Shown piece by piece: positions 1-9,414 of a stretch of DNA of 64,000 bases. Below the pieces are notes generated by a model. That model worked only from the letters and a program-made list of their open reading frames with translations, did not search any database and was not told where the DNA came from. The position numbers and the translations under genes were made by a program. The number at the start of each line of letters is the position of its first letter. Position 1 is the first letter of the stretch. The DNA lies in the NCBI RefSeq assembly GCF_023218935.1, contig NZ_JAJIAL010000006.1. One strand, written 5' to 3'. This DNA comes from Fructobacillus cardui. Its GTDB lineage: Bacteria; Bacillota; Bacilli; Lactobacillales; Lactobacillaceae.

Positions 1-63
1 ATAGAAGCTAATCGTGGGAGAGAAAACGAACAAAAAGTTTGAATTTGTTTGTTATTTATACTC

Positions 64-92
64 TTTATAAATAGAAGAAATTAGCGTATAAT
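64..92 (+). promoter_or_regulatory. helD promoter
   Basis: A perfect TATAAT -10 box lies at 87-92, 17 bp after TTTATA at 64-69, a weak -35. It sits about 30 bp before the GTG start of the helicase gene. Nothing else is visible in the first 120 bases. Confidence 0.55.
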
Positions 93-121
93 GACAACAA
101 CTTATTTTCGAGAGGTGCACC

Positions 122-2491
122 GTGTCAAAAGAGCAATTAGTCAATGAACAAGCCTATTTAGACCAAACTCTGGGAAAGATTACCAATTCCCTGGAAAGTA
201 CCAAAGAGGAGATTAAAAAATCCAAAGGGTCACTGGCAGACGTCGCCAGCGCCTGGGACGATGTCCGGGTCAAAACCAGTACCTATTCTGGCATTGTTGA
301 AACGGCCATGTCCGTTCGTCAACAGCAACAAGCCATTGCAGAGCGTGAAGCAGCCCAGTCACGGGCTGAAGTCCGCTATCAGACTTTATCGAAGCAAATT
401 GTTAAGCCATATTTTGCTCGTATCGACTTTACTGACCCCAGTGAGGAGAATCAAGAGCCTGAGTCAATCTATATTGGTTTAGCTTCTTATTCCGATGATA
501 ATGGTCGTTTCTACATCTATGATTGGCGGACCCCGGTTGCCTCCATCTACTATGATGGTGGTTTGGGTGATGTCGAATACTTGACGCCAGTCGGCCCACA
601 AAAAGCCGACGTTTCTTTGAAGCGTCAATTTGAAATTGAAGATGGGGTTATTGTGACCCTCTTTGATACCGAAGAGGCCATTGGGGATGCCATGCTCTTA
701 AACGCCTTGTCCGGTGAGTCTTCCACTAAGATGAAGTCGATTGTCACGACGATTCAAAAGGAACAGAACAAAATTATCCGCAATACAGATGCTGATTTGC
801 TCTTCGTACAGGGGGCAGCAGGGTCTGGGAAGACGGCCGCCATTATGCAGCGAGTGGCTTACTTGCTTTACCGTTATCGCGGTAAGCTGAACTCTGGCCA
901 GGTTGTGATGTTCTCGCCCAACCAGTTGTTTAATGACTATGTTGACCAAGTTTTGCCCGAATTAGGGGAACAGAACCTGGTTCAGTTGACCTTCTTCCAA
1001 TACGCTTCCCGGCGCCTGCCTCGGTTCTCAGTTCAGACCTTGGCAGAACGGTTTGAAAAATCAATGGAACACGAAAAGATTGAGCGCATGCTTGGATCTT
1101 TGCAAATGTTTGAAGCAACAAAAGCCTACGCGGAATCCCTCAATGAAAAGGGACTGGCTGCTCGTAGCTTGAATTTCCGTGGCGCACCACTGATTTCCAA
1201 GAAAAAAATCCTAGAAATCTACTATCAATATAATAGTAATTACAAGTTGTCACAGCGCTTGGAAGCTACTCAGGATTCCTTGCTTCGGTCACTGCGAGCC
1301 CAAGTCAGTCACCAGATGAAGCAGGACTGGGTCGAATTAGCCATTGAAAACCTCTCTAAGGAAGAATATGACGAATTGGTTGGCGCTGGTGCTACCCGTT
1401 TGGGGGATGACCAGGAAGGCGACGCCGCAGCAATGACTCGTCGTCACCAACTTGGTGCCGGTCCGCAGGAGCGCGAGTTTAAATCAGATAAACAGGAAAG
1501 AAATTTTCTCGCCAAGAAGATTACGACACAGGCTTTGCGCCCCTTGGCGAAGAAGATTCGTCGCTCTGGCTTTATTAACATCAACACGCAGTTTGTTGAC
1601 TTCTTAATGGCCTTGCCAAAGTTCTTGTCCTTAGCTGATTTTGGCGTAATAGAAGACGAATGGCAGTCATATCTGAACGAAGTCGTAGCAAACTTAAAGA
1701 AGCACGAATTAACGTTGGCAAACACAACGATTTACCTGTATTTGTATGACTTAATTACAGGTAAGCACGGCCAACGCGACATTCGCTACCTCTTTATCGA
1801 TGAAATTCAGGACTATACGCCATTCCAGCTGGCCTTCTTGAAGTTCTCCTTCCCAAACGCTAAATTTACTGTTTTGGGTGACTTAAACCAGGCTATTTTC
1901 ACACAAGACTGGGCCAATAGCCTTGAAAAAGACTTTGCCTCACTCTTTGATCCCGCTAAGGTGGAATTGATTGATTTGACCCAGACCTACCGGTCAACGG
2001 AACAAATAACGAATTTCTCCAAGGAATTGTTGGCCGATGGAAAGGCCATTGAAGCCTTTAACCGTGAAGGTGAATTGCCCGTCTTGAAGATGGCGAAAAC
2101 GGCTGACCAGGCTGTTGATTTAGTTAAGGAACAATTGGCCGAAAACGCGGCTGATGGCGAAAAAACGGCGATTATCACCCAGACATTGGATGCTGCAAGA
2201 GAATTGGCTCAGCAGTTGTCTGATACGAAGGTGACGTTGATTCACTCTGAAAATCAGCGTTTGGCGCCAGGTGCCGTGATTATTCCATCATACCTTGCCA
2301 AGGGCTTGGAGTTTGATGCGGTGATCATTTGGCAGGCGGATGCTGCTCACTACGAAAAGGAAGACCAGCAGCGCTTGCTGTATACGGTCGCTTCTCGAGC
2401 AATGCACCGTTTGACGATGATCGGCCAAGGACGGGTATCACCGTTGATTGCGGCAGTACCAAAGGCCCTTTACGCCACAGTGGAGGAGTAA
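122..2491 (+). CDS. helD: HelD-like superfamily 1 helicase, RNA polymerase recycling factor
   Basis: The 789-residue protein has a helical, coiled-coil-like N-terminus (about 1-95), a Walker A GAAGSGKT at 231-238 and a Walker B FIDEIQDY around 558-565, as in UvrD/Rep-type ATPases. The N-terminal coiled coil replacing a plain UvrD start, and the overall length, match HelD, which removes stalled RNA polymerase from DNA in Gram-positive bacteria. The start is GTG at 122, preceded by GAGAGG. The gene ends 2 bp before coaA and is probably cotranscribed with it. An alternative is an uncharacterised UvrD-like helicase, but the length and coiled coil favour HelD. Confidence 0.85.
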   Translation: MSKEQLVNEQAYLDQTLGKITNSLESTKEEIKKSKGSLADVASAWDDVRVKTSTYSGIVETAMSVRQQQQAIAEREAAQSRAEVRYQTLSKQIVKPYFARIDFTDPSEENQEPESIYIGLASYSDDNGRFYIYDWRTPVASIYYDGGLGDVEYLTPVGPQKADVSLKRQFEIEDGVIVTLFDTEEAIGDAMLLNALSGESSTKMKSIVTTIQKEQNKIIRNTDADLLFVQGAAGSGKTAAIMQRVAYLLYRYRGKLNSGQVVMFSPNQLFNDYVDQVLPELGEQNLVQLTFFQYASRRLPRFSVQTLAERFEKSMEHEKIERMLGSLQMFEATKAYAESLNEKGLAARSLNFRGAPLISKKKILEIYYQYNSNYKLSQRLEATQDSLLRSLRAQVSHQMKQDWVELAIENLSKEEYDELVGAGATRLGDDQEGDAAAMTRRHQLGAGPQEREFKSDKQERNFLAKKITTQALRPLAKKIRRSGFININTQFVDFLMALPKFLSLADFGVIEDEWQSYLNEVVANLKKHELTLANTTIYLYLYDLITGKHGQRDIRYLFIDEIQDYTPFQLAFLKFSFPNAKFTVLGDLNQAIFTQDWANSLEKDFASLFDPAKVELIDLTQTYRSTEQITNFSKELLADGKAIEAFNREGELPVLKMAKTADQAVDLVKEQLAENAADGEKTAIITQTLDAARELAQQLSDTKVTLIHSENQRLAPGAVIIPSYLAKGLEFDAVIIWQADAAHYEKEDQQRLLYTVASRAMHRLTMIGQGRVSPLIAAVPKALYATVEE

Positions 2492-2493
2492 GC

Positions 2494-3198
2494 ATGACAA
2501 ATTTAGTTGAAAAAATTTATGAGGCCCATCATGGGTCTTTTTTAACGGTTGGAATGACCGGATCAGTTGCTGTTGGTAAATCGACTTTGGCAGCGGAATT
2601 GGCTCAGGGTTTGCAAAAAAAAGGACTTGTGGCCACCGTCATTTCCACAGATGACTTTTTGAAGACCAACCAAGTCTTAAAGGATGAGGGGATTTTTGAT
2701 CAAAAGGGTTTCCCGCAAAGTTATTATTTGCAGGATTTAGTCCAGTTGATTGAAAATTTTAAGGCTGGCATGAAAAGTCAGGTCATTAACCGCTATTCAC
2801 AAACTCGGGCTGATATTGTGCCGGGTGAAAAGCAAGAAATTAGGCGACCGGACATCTTAATTATTGAGGGTGTCGTTGCCCTTCAATTACCGGCAGAAAA
2901 CCTTGATCAAACGGTTTTTGTCGAAGCGGATATGAACGATATTAAGGACTGGTACTTGGAACGTAACTTCTTGGCAACGGTGAAGGCAAGCAGCCAGCCG
3001 CAGTCTTGGCGTTACCAGTACAAGGACATGGCGATTAAGGACTTTTACGACCTTGCCTTATCTGTTTGGGAGCAGACAAATCAGGTCAATTATGATCGCT
3101 ATATCCAAAAAACACGGGCGGATGCCGACCTAATTTTACAGCTTGATCGCTACCATCATCCTGTTTCTTTAACGATGGGTTCTCAATCACAGAACTAG
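2494..3198 (+). CDS. coaA: type I pantothenate kinase, short form
   Basis: Phosphorylates pantothenate, the first step of coenzyme A synthesis. The P-loop GSVAVGKS is at residues 23-30, followed by the CoaA-type run TDDFLKTNQVL and GFPQSY, so the family is clear. The start is ATG 2494, with AGGAG overlapping the end of helD. At 234 residues it is about 70 shorter than the usual roughly 310-residue enzyme. The missing part is mainly the N-terminal extension before the P-loop plus some of the C-terminal half. Whether the short form is fully active cannot be told from sequence; the reading frame is clean. Confidence 0.85.
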   Translation: MTNLVEKIYEAHHGSFLTVGMTGSVAVGKSTLAAELAQGLQKKGLVATVISTDDFLKTNQVLKDEGIFDQKGFPQSYYLQDLVQLIENFKAGMKSQVINRYSQTRADIVPGEKQEIRRPDILIIEGVVALQLPAENLDQTVFVEADMNDIKDWYLERNFLATVKASSQPQSWRYQYKDMAIKDFYDLALSVWEQTNQVNYDRYIQKTRADADLILQLDRYHHPVSLTMGSQSQN

Positions 3199-3343
3199 AA
3201 GACCGAATGTTCGGAAATTTGACAGGGGCCATTTCCATTGGTAAGATTGTTGCTTGGGTTTAGAATATTAGAAAAATAACAAATTATGGGTTAAAGTATC
3301 CATAGGCAACAAATTTTATTTGCACAACAAATGGAGGAAGAAC

Positions 3344-4852
3344 ATGGCAGAAAATGCTGACATGAATGGAAAGCCGATTAATCGCGCGGCTATGATGGCC
3401 CTGTTGATGATTGGATCTTTTATCATTATTATCATGCAGACGTCATTGGGAACAGCTTTGCCAGCCCTGATGACTGCCTTTAATGTCGATACGGCGACGG
3501 TTCAATGGCTGACAACCATCTTTTTGATGGTTAACGGTATTATGGTGCCCGTTTCCGCCTTTTTGACGACGAGAATTCCAACGAAGTATCTGTATCTATC
3601 TGCTTTGGTGGTCTATACGATTGGTACGGCAGTGGCTTATGTGACGCCAACTAATGCCTTTTGGCTGTTGATGGTCGCTCGTGCATTGCAGGCGATTGCT
3701 GCTGGAATTGTGATGCCACTGATGCAGGTTGTGGCCTTAACGCTTTTTGATGCCAAGTCACGTGGTAAGGCATTGGGAATGGTCGGTTTGGTGATTGGAA
3801 TGGCCCCAGCTATCGGCCCAACATTGACTGGTTGGATTTTGGATTCAAAGCATGATGCCTTGGGGATGACTGTTGGAGGTGACTGGCGGTCAATTTTCGG
3901 TATGGTCTTGCCACTGGCTGTGATTGTCTTAGTTTTGTCAATCATTTACTTCCGTAATGTTTTGGAAACGCGTAAGGTTAGTTTGGATATCCGTTCATTG
4001 ATTGAATCGACTGTTGGTTTCGGTTTGGTTTTGTTTGGATCAGCCATGGTTTCAAACTATTCATGGACAAACTTTACTTGGGTTTTGGCACCAATGATTG
4101 TTGGGGTCTTAGTGATTGCTGAGTTCGTGCGTCACCAACTTCACATGGAAAAGCCATTCTTGGACGTTTCTGTCTTTAAAAATAAGCAATTTGCTTTGAC
4201 GTCAGCCTTGGTTGCCTTGACCTTTATCGCCATGATTGGTGTTGAAATGGTCTTGCCAATCTATATGCAACGGGTTCGTGGCTTGTCAGCCTTAAATTCA
4301 GGTTTGACACTCTTGCCTGGTGCTTTGATGATTGGGGTCATGTCACCAATTGCTGGCTATTTCTATGATCTTTACGGAGCAAAACGCTTGGCAGCCTTTG
4401 GTTTTGCCATGATTTTGCTGGGAACGATTCCGTTCCAATTCTTGACTGAAACAACACCAACGATTTATATCACGGCCTTGTACATGGTTCGAATGATGGG
4501 TGTCGGAATTACGATGATGCCATTAACGTCATCTGCTATGGGGGCTTTGCACCTCAATCAAACGGCGCAGGGAACTGCGGTTAACAATACGGCCCGTCAG
4601 ATTGCGGCCTCATTGGGAACGGCAATTCTTGCTTCCGTGATGCAGTCACAAATTAATAATAACTTGCCAAGCGATTCTTTGAAGACGGCCGATCCGATTG
4701 CCTATGGCTCAAAGGCCTTACAGGCCAGCTTGGATGGTTTCCATGCATCCTTCCTCTTGGCCGCTTGCTTTGCTTTGCTAGCCTTTGCGCTGTCATTTTT
4801 GATGCATAAGGGTAAGGTTGAGCCAAAATCAGCAGTAGGAAAGGAGAACTAA
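3344..4852 (+). CDS. MFS drug:H+ antiporter, DHA2 family (14 TM)
   Basis: Integral membrane transporter of 502 residues with about 14 hydrophobic segments and the DHA2/EmrB-QacA pattern (an early TSLGTALPALMTAF segment, WLTTIFLMVNGI, and an R-G-x-A-G loop after TM4). Such proteins export lipophilic drugs or metabolites using the proton gradient. The start is ATG 3344, since GGAGGAAG at 3334 is 4-10 bp upstream; an earlier in-frame TTG at 3320 lacks this site. The stop is 2 bp before the ATG of the DUF4811 gene, so the two form an operon. The substrate is unknown. Confidence 0.85.
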   Translation: MAENADMNGKPINRAAMMALLMIGSFIIIIMQTSLGTALPALMTAFNVDTATVQWLTTIFLMVNGIMVPVSAFLTTRIPTKYLYLSALVVYTIGTAVAYVTPTNAFWLLMVARALQAIAAGIVMPLMQVVALTLFDAKSRGKALGMVGLVIGMAPAIGPTLTGWILDSKHDALGMTVGGDWRSIFGMVLPLAVIVLVLSIIYFRNVLETRKVSLDIRSLIESTVGFGLVLFGSAMVSNYSWTNFTWVLAPMIVGVLVIAEFVRHQLHMEKPFLDVSVFKNKQFALTSALVALTFIAMIGVEMVLPIYMQRVRGLSALNSGLTLLPGALMIGVMSPIAGYFYDLYGAKRLAAFGFAMILLGTIPFQFLTETTPTIYITALYMVRMMGVGITMMPLTSSAMGALHLNQTAQGTAVNNTARQIAASLGTAILASVMQSQINNNLPSDSLKTADPIAYGSKALQASLDGFHASFLLAACFALLAFALSFLMHKGKVEPKSAVGKEN

Positions 4853-4853
4853 G

Positions 4854-5525
4854 ATGATTATCTTTATTCTATTTATTTTTGTTATCTTAGCTTTTGTCTC
4901 ACTGATGATGATTCAGGATATGAGAAAGCGGATTATTGCTGTTGCTGTTTCTTTTCTAATCGTGATTACTTCAGTTGTTTTAATCATCGCCAATATGCAT
5001 GATCATTTTGGGATGAAGGTGCAAACAACGACGACCAAGCAGCAAATTTATTCTGTTCAGGGTCAAAATATCTATGGCGTTTTGTCCTACCAACAAGTGG
5101 GCACGTCTGGTAATGAAAAGGTCTTTATTTACCGAGACACTTCGACAAGTACAACGCCAACGGTGGCCAAGCCTGATTTGAAGACTAAGACGGCCATCCA
5201 AAATGTTCAAGGAAATCAAGCCTTTAAGGTGACAACTTCTAAGAACTATGTTTACCGCAACGGCTTCTATAAGTTTATGTTTGCTATCTCGGGTAACAAC
5301 CATGACTTGAAGTCACGTCAGGTAACTTACCAAGTACCACCAACATGGTTGGCACTCTCATCACAAGATGGGGAACGCTTGAAGAGCATTGTTTCGGGAA
5401 TGGCTAACCAAGCGGACTTTATTCAATGGTTCCAACAGGTTAAGTCACAATCCCAAACCGATCCGGATGGGGCAGCGCAAACTGCTGTTTCTTATTATCA
5501 AAATCTCTTAGCTAATAATCATTAA
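4854..5525 (+). CDS. DUF4811-like membrane-anchored protein, partner of the MFS exporter
   Basis: This 223-residue protein begins with two hydrophobic segments (about 1-18 and 27-46) and continues as a soluble, probably extracytoplasmic domain rich in K, T and Q. It follows the DHA2 transporter by 1 bp. DUF4811 proteins in lactic acid bacteria are typically encoded beside such a transporter, and the topology and context match. The function is unknown; an accessory role for the exporter is inferred from linkage. Confidence 0.6.
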   Translation: MIIFILFIFVILAFVSLMMIQDMRKRIIAVAVSFLIVITSVVLIIANMHDHFGMKVQTTTTKQQIYSVQGQNIYGVLSYQQVGTSGNEKVFIYRDTSTSTTPTVAKPDLKTKTAIQNVQGNQAFKVTTSKNYVYRNGFYKFMFAISGNNHDLKSRQVTYQVPPTWLALSSQDGERLKSIVSGMANQADFIQWFQQVKSQSQTDPDGAAQTAVSYYQNLLANNH

Positions 5526-5731
5526 AAATTAGTTAAAAGGAAACTGTACTTTTTAATTAAACTAGTATGATTCCACCTAAATTAAGTGAAAAATATTGCT
5601 TAGTCTTGATTTCTATGTTACAGTAACAGTGTAATTTAGGTTTTGATTTTGATTTGTTTTTTTCGGAAGGCGTCATACCAACAATTCTTAATTACAACTA
5701 CAATTTTGGGATGACCCAAGGAGAAACAATC

Positions 5732-5932
5732 ATGGAAAAAGGCACTGTAAAGTGGTTTAACAGCGAAAAGGGCTACGGCTTCATCACACGCGAATCAGGC
5801 GAAGATGTGTTTGCACACTTCTCAGCAATCCAAGGCGACGGATTCAAGACTTTGGAAGACGGCCAAGCCGTAACTTTCGATGTTGAAAACTCAGACCGCG
5901 GTTTGCAAGCTGTTAACATCAACAAGGACTAA
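5732..5932 (+). CDS. cspA: CspA-family cold shock protein
   Basis: A 66-residue single OB-fold protein with the RNA-binding motifs KGYGFIT (RNP1) and DVFAHF (RNP2). It binds single-stranded nucleic acid and acts as an RNA chaperone. The start ATG 5732 has AAGGAG at 5718. The non-coding stretch from the DUF4811 gene (about 206 bases) probably includes a long 5' untranslated leader, as is usual for cold-shock genes. A terminator follows directly. Confidence 0.95.
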   Translation: MEKGTVKWFNSEKGYGFITRESGEDVFAHFSAIQGDGFKTLEDGQAVTFDVENSDRGLQAVNINKD

Positions 5933-5951
5933 TTACTTAGTCTTTGTCTAA

Positions 5952-5982
5952 AAACTCGGGAAATTTTTCCCGGGTTTTTTCT
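5952..5982 (+). terminator. terminator after cspA
   Basis: CTCGGGAAA pairs with TTTCCCGGG across a very short loop and is followed by six T, a typical Rho-independent terminator. Confidence 0.9.
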
Positions 5983-5992
5983 TTGGAATAAA

Positions 5993-6021
5993 TTCAATTC
6001 AAAGACCAAATGTTGTATAAT
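5993..6021 (+). promoter_or_regulatory. gpmA promoter
   Basis: A perfect TATAAT at 6016-6021 lies 17 bp after a weak -35 (TCAATT-like at about 5993-5998), 39 bp before the gpmA start. Confidence 0.5.
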
Positions 6022-6060
6022 AGCATGGAATCTTATTGTAATAATCAAAGGAGCATGGAA

Positions 6061-6774
6061 ATGGCAAAATTAGTTTTGATCCGTCACGGTCAAAGTGAAT
6101 GGAACGCATTAAACCTCTTTAACGGTTGGATTGACACCAAGTTGTCTGACAAGGGAATTGACCAAGCTAAGCAAGCTGGAGCACTCTTGAAGGAAGAAGG
6201 GGTGGTTTTTGATCAAGCTTATACTTCTGTTTTGACACGTGCTATCACGACTTTGCACTACGCATTGGAAGAAGCTGGCCAATTGTACGTCCCAGAAGAA
6301 AAGTCATGGCGTTTGAACGAACGTCACTATGGCGCTTTGCAAGGACAAAACAAGGCAGAAGCCGCTGAAAAGTGGGGCGACGATCAAGTGCACATCTGGC
6401 GTCGTTCATACGATGTTTTGCCTCCATTGCTTGAAAACTATGAAGAAACAGTTGAAGTTCAGGGTAAGACTTATCCTGCCTTTGACGCCCGTTATGCTGA
6501 TGTTCCTTTCGGAGAATTGCCATTAGGTGAAAACTTGAAGGTTACTTTGGAACGAGTATTGCCATTCTACGAAGCCAAGATCAAGAAGGACTTGGAAGAA
6601 GGCAAGAACGTTGTGATTGCAGCTCACGGTAACTCATTGCGTGCCTTGGCTAAGCACTTGGAAAAGATTTCAGATGATGACATCTTGAACCTTGAAATTG
6701 CTAACGGCCAACCAATCGTTTATGACTTGGCAGATGATTTGTCAATCAAGTCAAAGAAGATGTTGGGCGCATAA
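6061..6774 (+). CDS. gpmA: 2,3-bisphosphoglycerate-dependent phosphoglycerate mutase
   Basis: Interconverts 3- and 2-phosphoglycerate in lower glycolysis. The 237-residue protein has the catalytic RHG at residues 8-10, then GWIDTKLSDKG and NERHYGALQG, all typical of the cofactor-dependent enzyme. Of two in-frame ATGs (6055 and 6061), the second is chosen because AAGGAG at 6048-6053 is 7 bp away and it gives the standard MAKLVLIRHG start. It has its own promoter and terminator, so it is monocistronic. Use of the ATG codon 6 bp earlier cannot be excluded. Confidence 0.97.
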   Translation: MAKLVLIRHGQSEWNALNLFNGWIDTKLSDKGIDQAKQAGALLKEEGVVFDQAYTSVLTRAITTLHYALEEAGQLYVPEEKSWRLNERHYGALQGQNKAEAAEKWGDDQVHIWRRSYDVLPPLLENYEETVEVQGKTYPAFDARYADVPFGELPLGENLKVTLERVLPFYEAKIKKDLEEGKNVVIAAHGNSLRALAKHLEKISDDDILNLEIANGQPIVYDLADDLSIKSKKMLGA

Positions 6775-6780
6775 AGTCAA

Positions 6781-6826
6781 CAAAAAGCCTGTCTGGGAAG
6801 AGTATTCCCCGGTAGGCTTTTTATTA
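6781..6826 (+). terminator. terminator after gpmA
   Basis: AAAAAGCCTGTC and the inverted GGTAGGCTTTTT enclose an inner TGGGAA/TTCCCC stem; a T-run follows. Confidence 0.85.
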
Positions 6827-6852
6827 GGATTTTTTAGATAAAGGTAAAAAAT

Positions 6853-8136
6853 ATGGAAGAAAAACAGCAAAGGCAGCCGATTTACGACTTACATGAACGG
6901 CCTCCGTTTTTTCAATTAATTGGGTTGTCACTACAACACTTGTTTTCAATGTTTGGGGCGACGATTTTAGTGCCGCTTTTGGTTGGTTTAAATCCTGGTG
7001 TCGCCCTTTTTTCATCAGGTGTTGGAACATTAATTCACTTGCTAACAACTAGAGGTAAGGTTCCCGCTTATATGGGATCTTCTTTTGCTTTTATCATCCC
7101 AATGGCTTCAATGATGAAGAACATTGGCTATCCGGCCGTTGGTCAGGGCGTTGTTTCAGTTGGAATTGTTTACTTGATTATTTCATTGATTGTTTGGCGA
7201 GTTGGTTCTGCTTGGATTGACAATATTTTCCCACCAGAAGTTGTTGGACCAGTGATTTTGGTGATTGGTCTTTCATTGGCTGCGACAGCGGCCCAATCAG
7301 CGACGGAACTTAATGGCCACTACGACATCAAGGTCTTTCTAGTTGCTGGCGCAACGTTGTTAGTCACGATTTTTGCCAATATGTATCTCGGTGGCTTTTT
7401 GGGTCTAATCCCAGTGTTAATTGGCATTATCTTTGGTTACTTGTTGGCTTTGGCACTTGGCTTAGTGGACCTGAGTCCTGTTGCTAGCGCCCACTGGTTT
7501 GCGTTACCAAAGTTTGATTTTCTCTTTTCCGGCCATAATGGCCTTTCTTGGCACTTTTATCCAATGGCCGTCTTGACCATGGCCCCCTTAGTTTTGGTGA
7601 CCTTATCGGAGCATTTAGGCCACTTATTGGTTCTTTCTAAAATTACCGGTCAAGATTTCTTTGAAAATCCTGGTTTACATAAGACATTGGCCGGTGACGG
7701 AGCAGCTTCTGTCTTTGCTGGTTTGGTTGGCGGTCCAGCCGTTACCTCTTACGGTGAAAATATTGGAGTGATGCAGCTTTCACGTGTTTACTCTGTCTGG
7801 GTGATTGGTGGTGCTGCCGTCTTAGCTGCTGGATTTGCTTTCATTGGTAAGCTGTCGGCTTTGATTGGAACGGTCCCCGGTGCCGTTACTGGCGGTGTTG
7901 GCTTTATGCTGTATGGGGTAATTGCTGCAGCTGGTTTGCAAGTTATTGTCGACAATAAAGTTGATTATGGACAAAAGCGGAACTTAATGATTGCCGGTCC
8001 AGTGATGGTTGTTGGAATTGGGAACTTCCATTTCGCGCTTGGTTCACAAGTGGACTTCTCCGGTGTCGCATTAGCGACTGTTCTCGGAATCATTCTGAAT
8101 TTGATTTTACCTAAGGTGGCAAAATCAGACCGCTAA
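6853..8136 (+). CDS. uraA: uracil permease, NCS2 (nucleobase:cation symporter-2) family
   Basis: A 427-residue membrane protein with about 12-14 hydrophobic segments. It starts with the NCS2 pattern (LSLQHLFSMFGATILVPLLVG) and carries a family-type QSATE segment and NIGVMQLSRVYS near the C-terminal third, as in UraA/PyrP. It imports uracil with protons. No SD of full strength is seen (AAAGGT at 6841). The gene stands alone between gpmA and the ATP synthase operon. A xanthine or other nucleobase substrate is possible, but the sequence resembles the uracil branch more. Confidence 0.85.
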   Translation: MEEKQQRQPIYDLHERPPFFQLIGLSLQHLFSMFGATILVPLLVGLNPGVALFSSGVGTLIHLLTTRGKVPAYMGSSFAFIIPMASMMKNIGYPAVGQGVVSVGIVYLIISLIVWRVGSAWIDNIFPPEVVGPVILVIGLSLAATAAQSATELNGHYDIKVFLVAGATLLVTIFANMYLGGFLGLIPVLIGIIFGYLLALALGLVDLSPVASAHWFALPKFDFLFSGHNGLSWHFYPMAVLTMAPLVLVTLSEHLGHLLVLSKITGQDFFENPGLHKTLAGDGAASVFAGLVGGPAVTSYGENIGVMQLSRVYSVWVIGGAAVLAAGFAFIGKLSALIGTVPGAVTGGVGFMLYGVIAAAGLQVIVDNKVDYGQKRNLMIAGPVMVVGIGNFHFALGSQVDFSGVALATVLGIILNLILPKVAKSDR

Positions 8137-8340
8137 AGTCCTGATTTAATGGAGTCTTATCAACACTTTTCTTATTTTGTTGTTTAATTAGGTTACGATT
8201 AAAACAAAATAAAAAATGTTGTGAAATTCCAACAAAGTTGCTTGTATTTGAGAACTTTGACGAGTATTATTGGGGATATATTTTGAGGAGTGCGCCCAAC
8301 GCCTTGCATCAAAATAAGTTCTTTAGAAAGGAGAAAATCG
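8137..8340 (+). promoter_or_regulatory. leader region of the ATP synthase operon
   Basis: This 204-base gap has an AT-rich segment (8160-8215) and ends with AGAAAGGAG, the SD of atpB at about 8328. It must hold the operon promoter; TACGAT/AAAACA-like boxes near 8190-8205 are not clear enough to choose one. No terminator is obvious after the permease. Confidence 0.35.
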
Positions 8341-9063
8341 ATGGATGAACCAACATCAACCTTTACCTTGTTGGGTCTAACCTTTAACTGGACGACGATT
8401 ATTTCAACGCTTTTGGCAATGTCAATCGTGGTTTTGGTAGCGGTTTTGATGACTCGAAAAGTAGGTATTCGTCCAAGCCGAGGGCAGAACGCAATTGAGT
8501 ATGTCTTAGATTTTGTTCGCGGAATCTTAGGCGACCAGTTGCCGGCCAATTTGGCCCGACAATTCGGTCTCTATTCCTTCACCCTTTTCTTGTTTTTGAT
8601 TGTTGCAAACGAGATGGGCTTGCTGTTGCAAGTTAAGATGGGTAATGGCGTTACTTATGTTAAGTCGCCAACAGCTGACCCATTATTTGCCTTTACATTG
8701 GCGATTATGTCGTTGATGCTTGCCCATGGAACAGGTGTGAAGACACTTGGTTTGGGTGGTTATCTGAAGAACATGTTCTTCGAACCCTACGTTGCGATGT
8801 TTCCTTTGAATGTGGTTGAGCAGTTTACGAACTTCTTGACCCTTGCTTTGCGGCTCTTTGGAAATATCTTCGCCGGCGAATTGATGTTAAATTTGCTCGC
8901 AAGCATGGCTTGGGGAACTCACCTAAATGGGTTCTGGATTATCCTAGCCTTCCCATTGGAAATTGCATGGCAGGGATTCTCACTACTAATTGGTGGAATT
9001 CAAGCCTATGTCTTTGTCATGTTGACCGCCGTCTTTACGGCTCAGTTATCTGGCAATGAATAG
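8341..9063 (+). CDS. atpB: ATP synthase subunit a
   Basis: Membrane proton channel subunit of the F1Fo ATPase, 240 residues. The conserved helix carrying the essential arginine reads LALRLFGNIFAGELMLNLL near residues 179-197. The start is ATG 8341 after AGAAAGGAG; the GTG-like codons further upstream lack an SD. It is the first gene of atpBEFHAGDC; no atpI gene precedes it. Confidence 0.96.
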   Translation: MDEPTSTFTLLGLTFNWTTIISTLLAMSIVVLVAVLMTRKVGIRPSRGQNAIEYVLDFVRGILGDQLPANLARQFGLYSFTLFLFLIVANEMGLLLQVKMGNGVTYVKSPTADPLFAFTLAIMSLMLAHGTGVKTLGLGGYLKNMFFEPYVAMFPLNVVEQFTNFLTLALRLFGNIFAGELMLNLLASMAWGTHLNGFWIILAFPLEIAWQGFSLLIGGIQAYVFVMLTAVFTAQLSGNE

Positions 9064-9128
9064 GATTGACTTGGTCTAGCACAGCGTTAGGCCACACGCG
9101 GGAGCGTTATCATCCAAATCGAAAGAAA

Positions 9129-9145
9129 AAAACGCGGAGCGTTTT
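9129..9145 (+). promoter_or_regulatory. intercistronic hairpin before atpE
   Basis: AAAACGC-GGA-GCGTTTT forms a perfect 7-bp hairpin in the 102-base gap between atpB and atpE, followed 6 bp later by AAAGGAG. It could stabilise or expose the message for subunit c, which is needed in the highest copy number; this is inference. Confidence 0.4.
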
Positions 9146-9165
9146 AGCATTAAAGGAGAATTACA

Positions 9166-9393
9166 ATGGATTTACACAACTTAGGCGTAATCGCAGCCGG
9201 GATTGCCTTTGCGGGATCTGCCATCGGTGGTGGTATCGGGGTCGGTGTGATGTACTCACAGTTCTTAGCTGGAATGTCTCGCCAACCTGAATTGGCTAAC
9301 AAGCTTTTGTCACGTGCCTTCTTGGGATTGGCCTTGGCTGAAGCCACACCAATTATCGTTTTGGGTATGGCCTTCACACTTATCAACAAGTAA
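9166..9393 (+). CDS. atpE: ATP synthase subunit c
   Basis: A 75-residue hairpin of two transmembrane helices with the Gly-rich first helix (AIGGGIGVGVMYSQF), a polar loop containing R-Q-P, and the proton-carrying glutamate in GLALAEATPIIV. It forms the rotating Fo ring. A strong SD AAAGGAGAA precedes ATG 9166. Confidence 0.96.
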   Translation: MDLHNLGVIAAGIAFAGSAIGGGIGVGVMYSQFLAGMSRQPELANKLLSRAFLGLALAEATPIIVLGMAFTLINK

Positions 9394-9414
9394 TAGTCCC
9401 AGAGGGAGGAAAAA

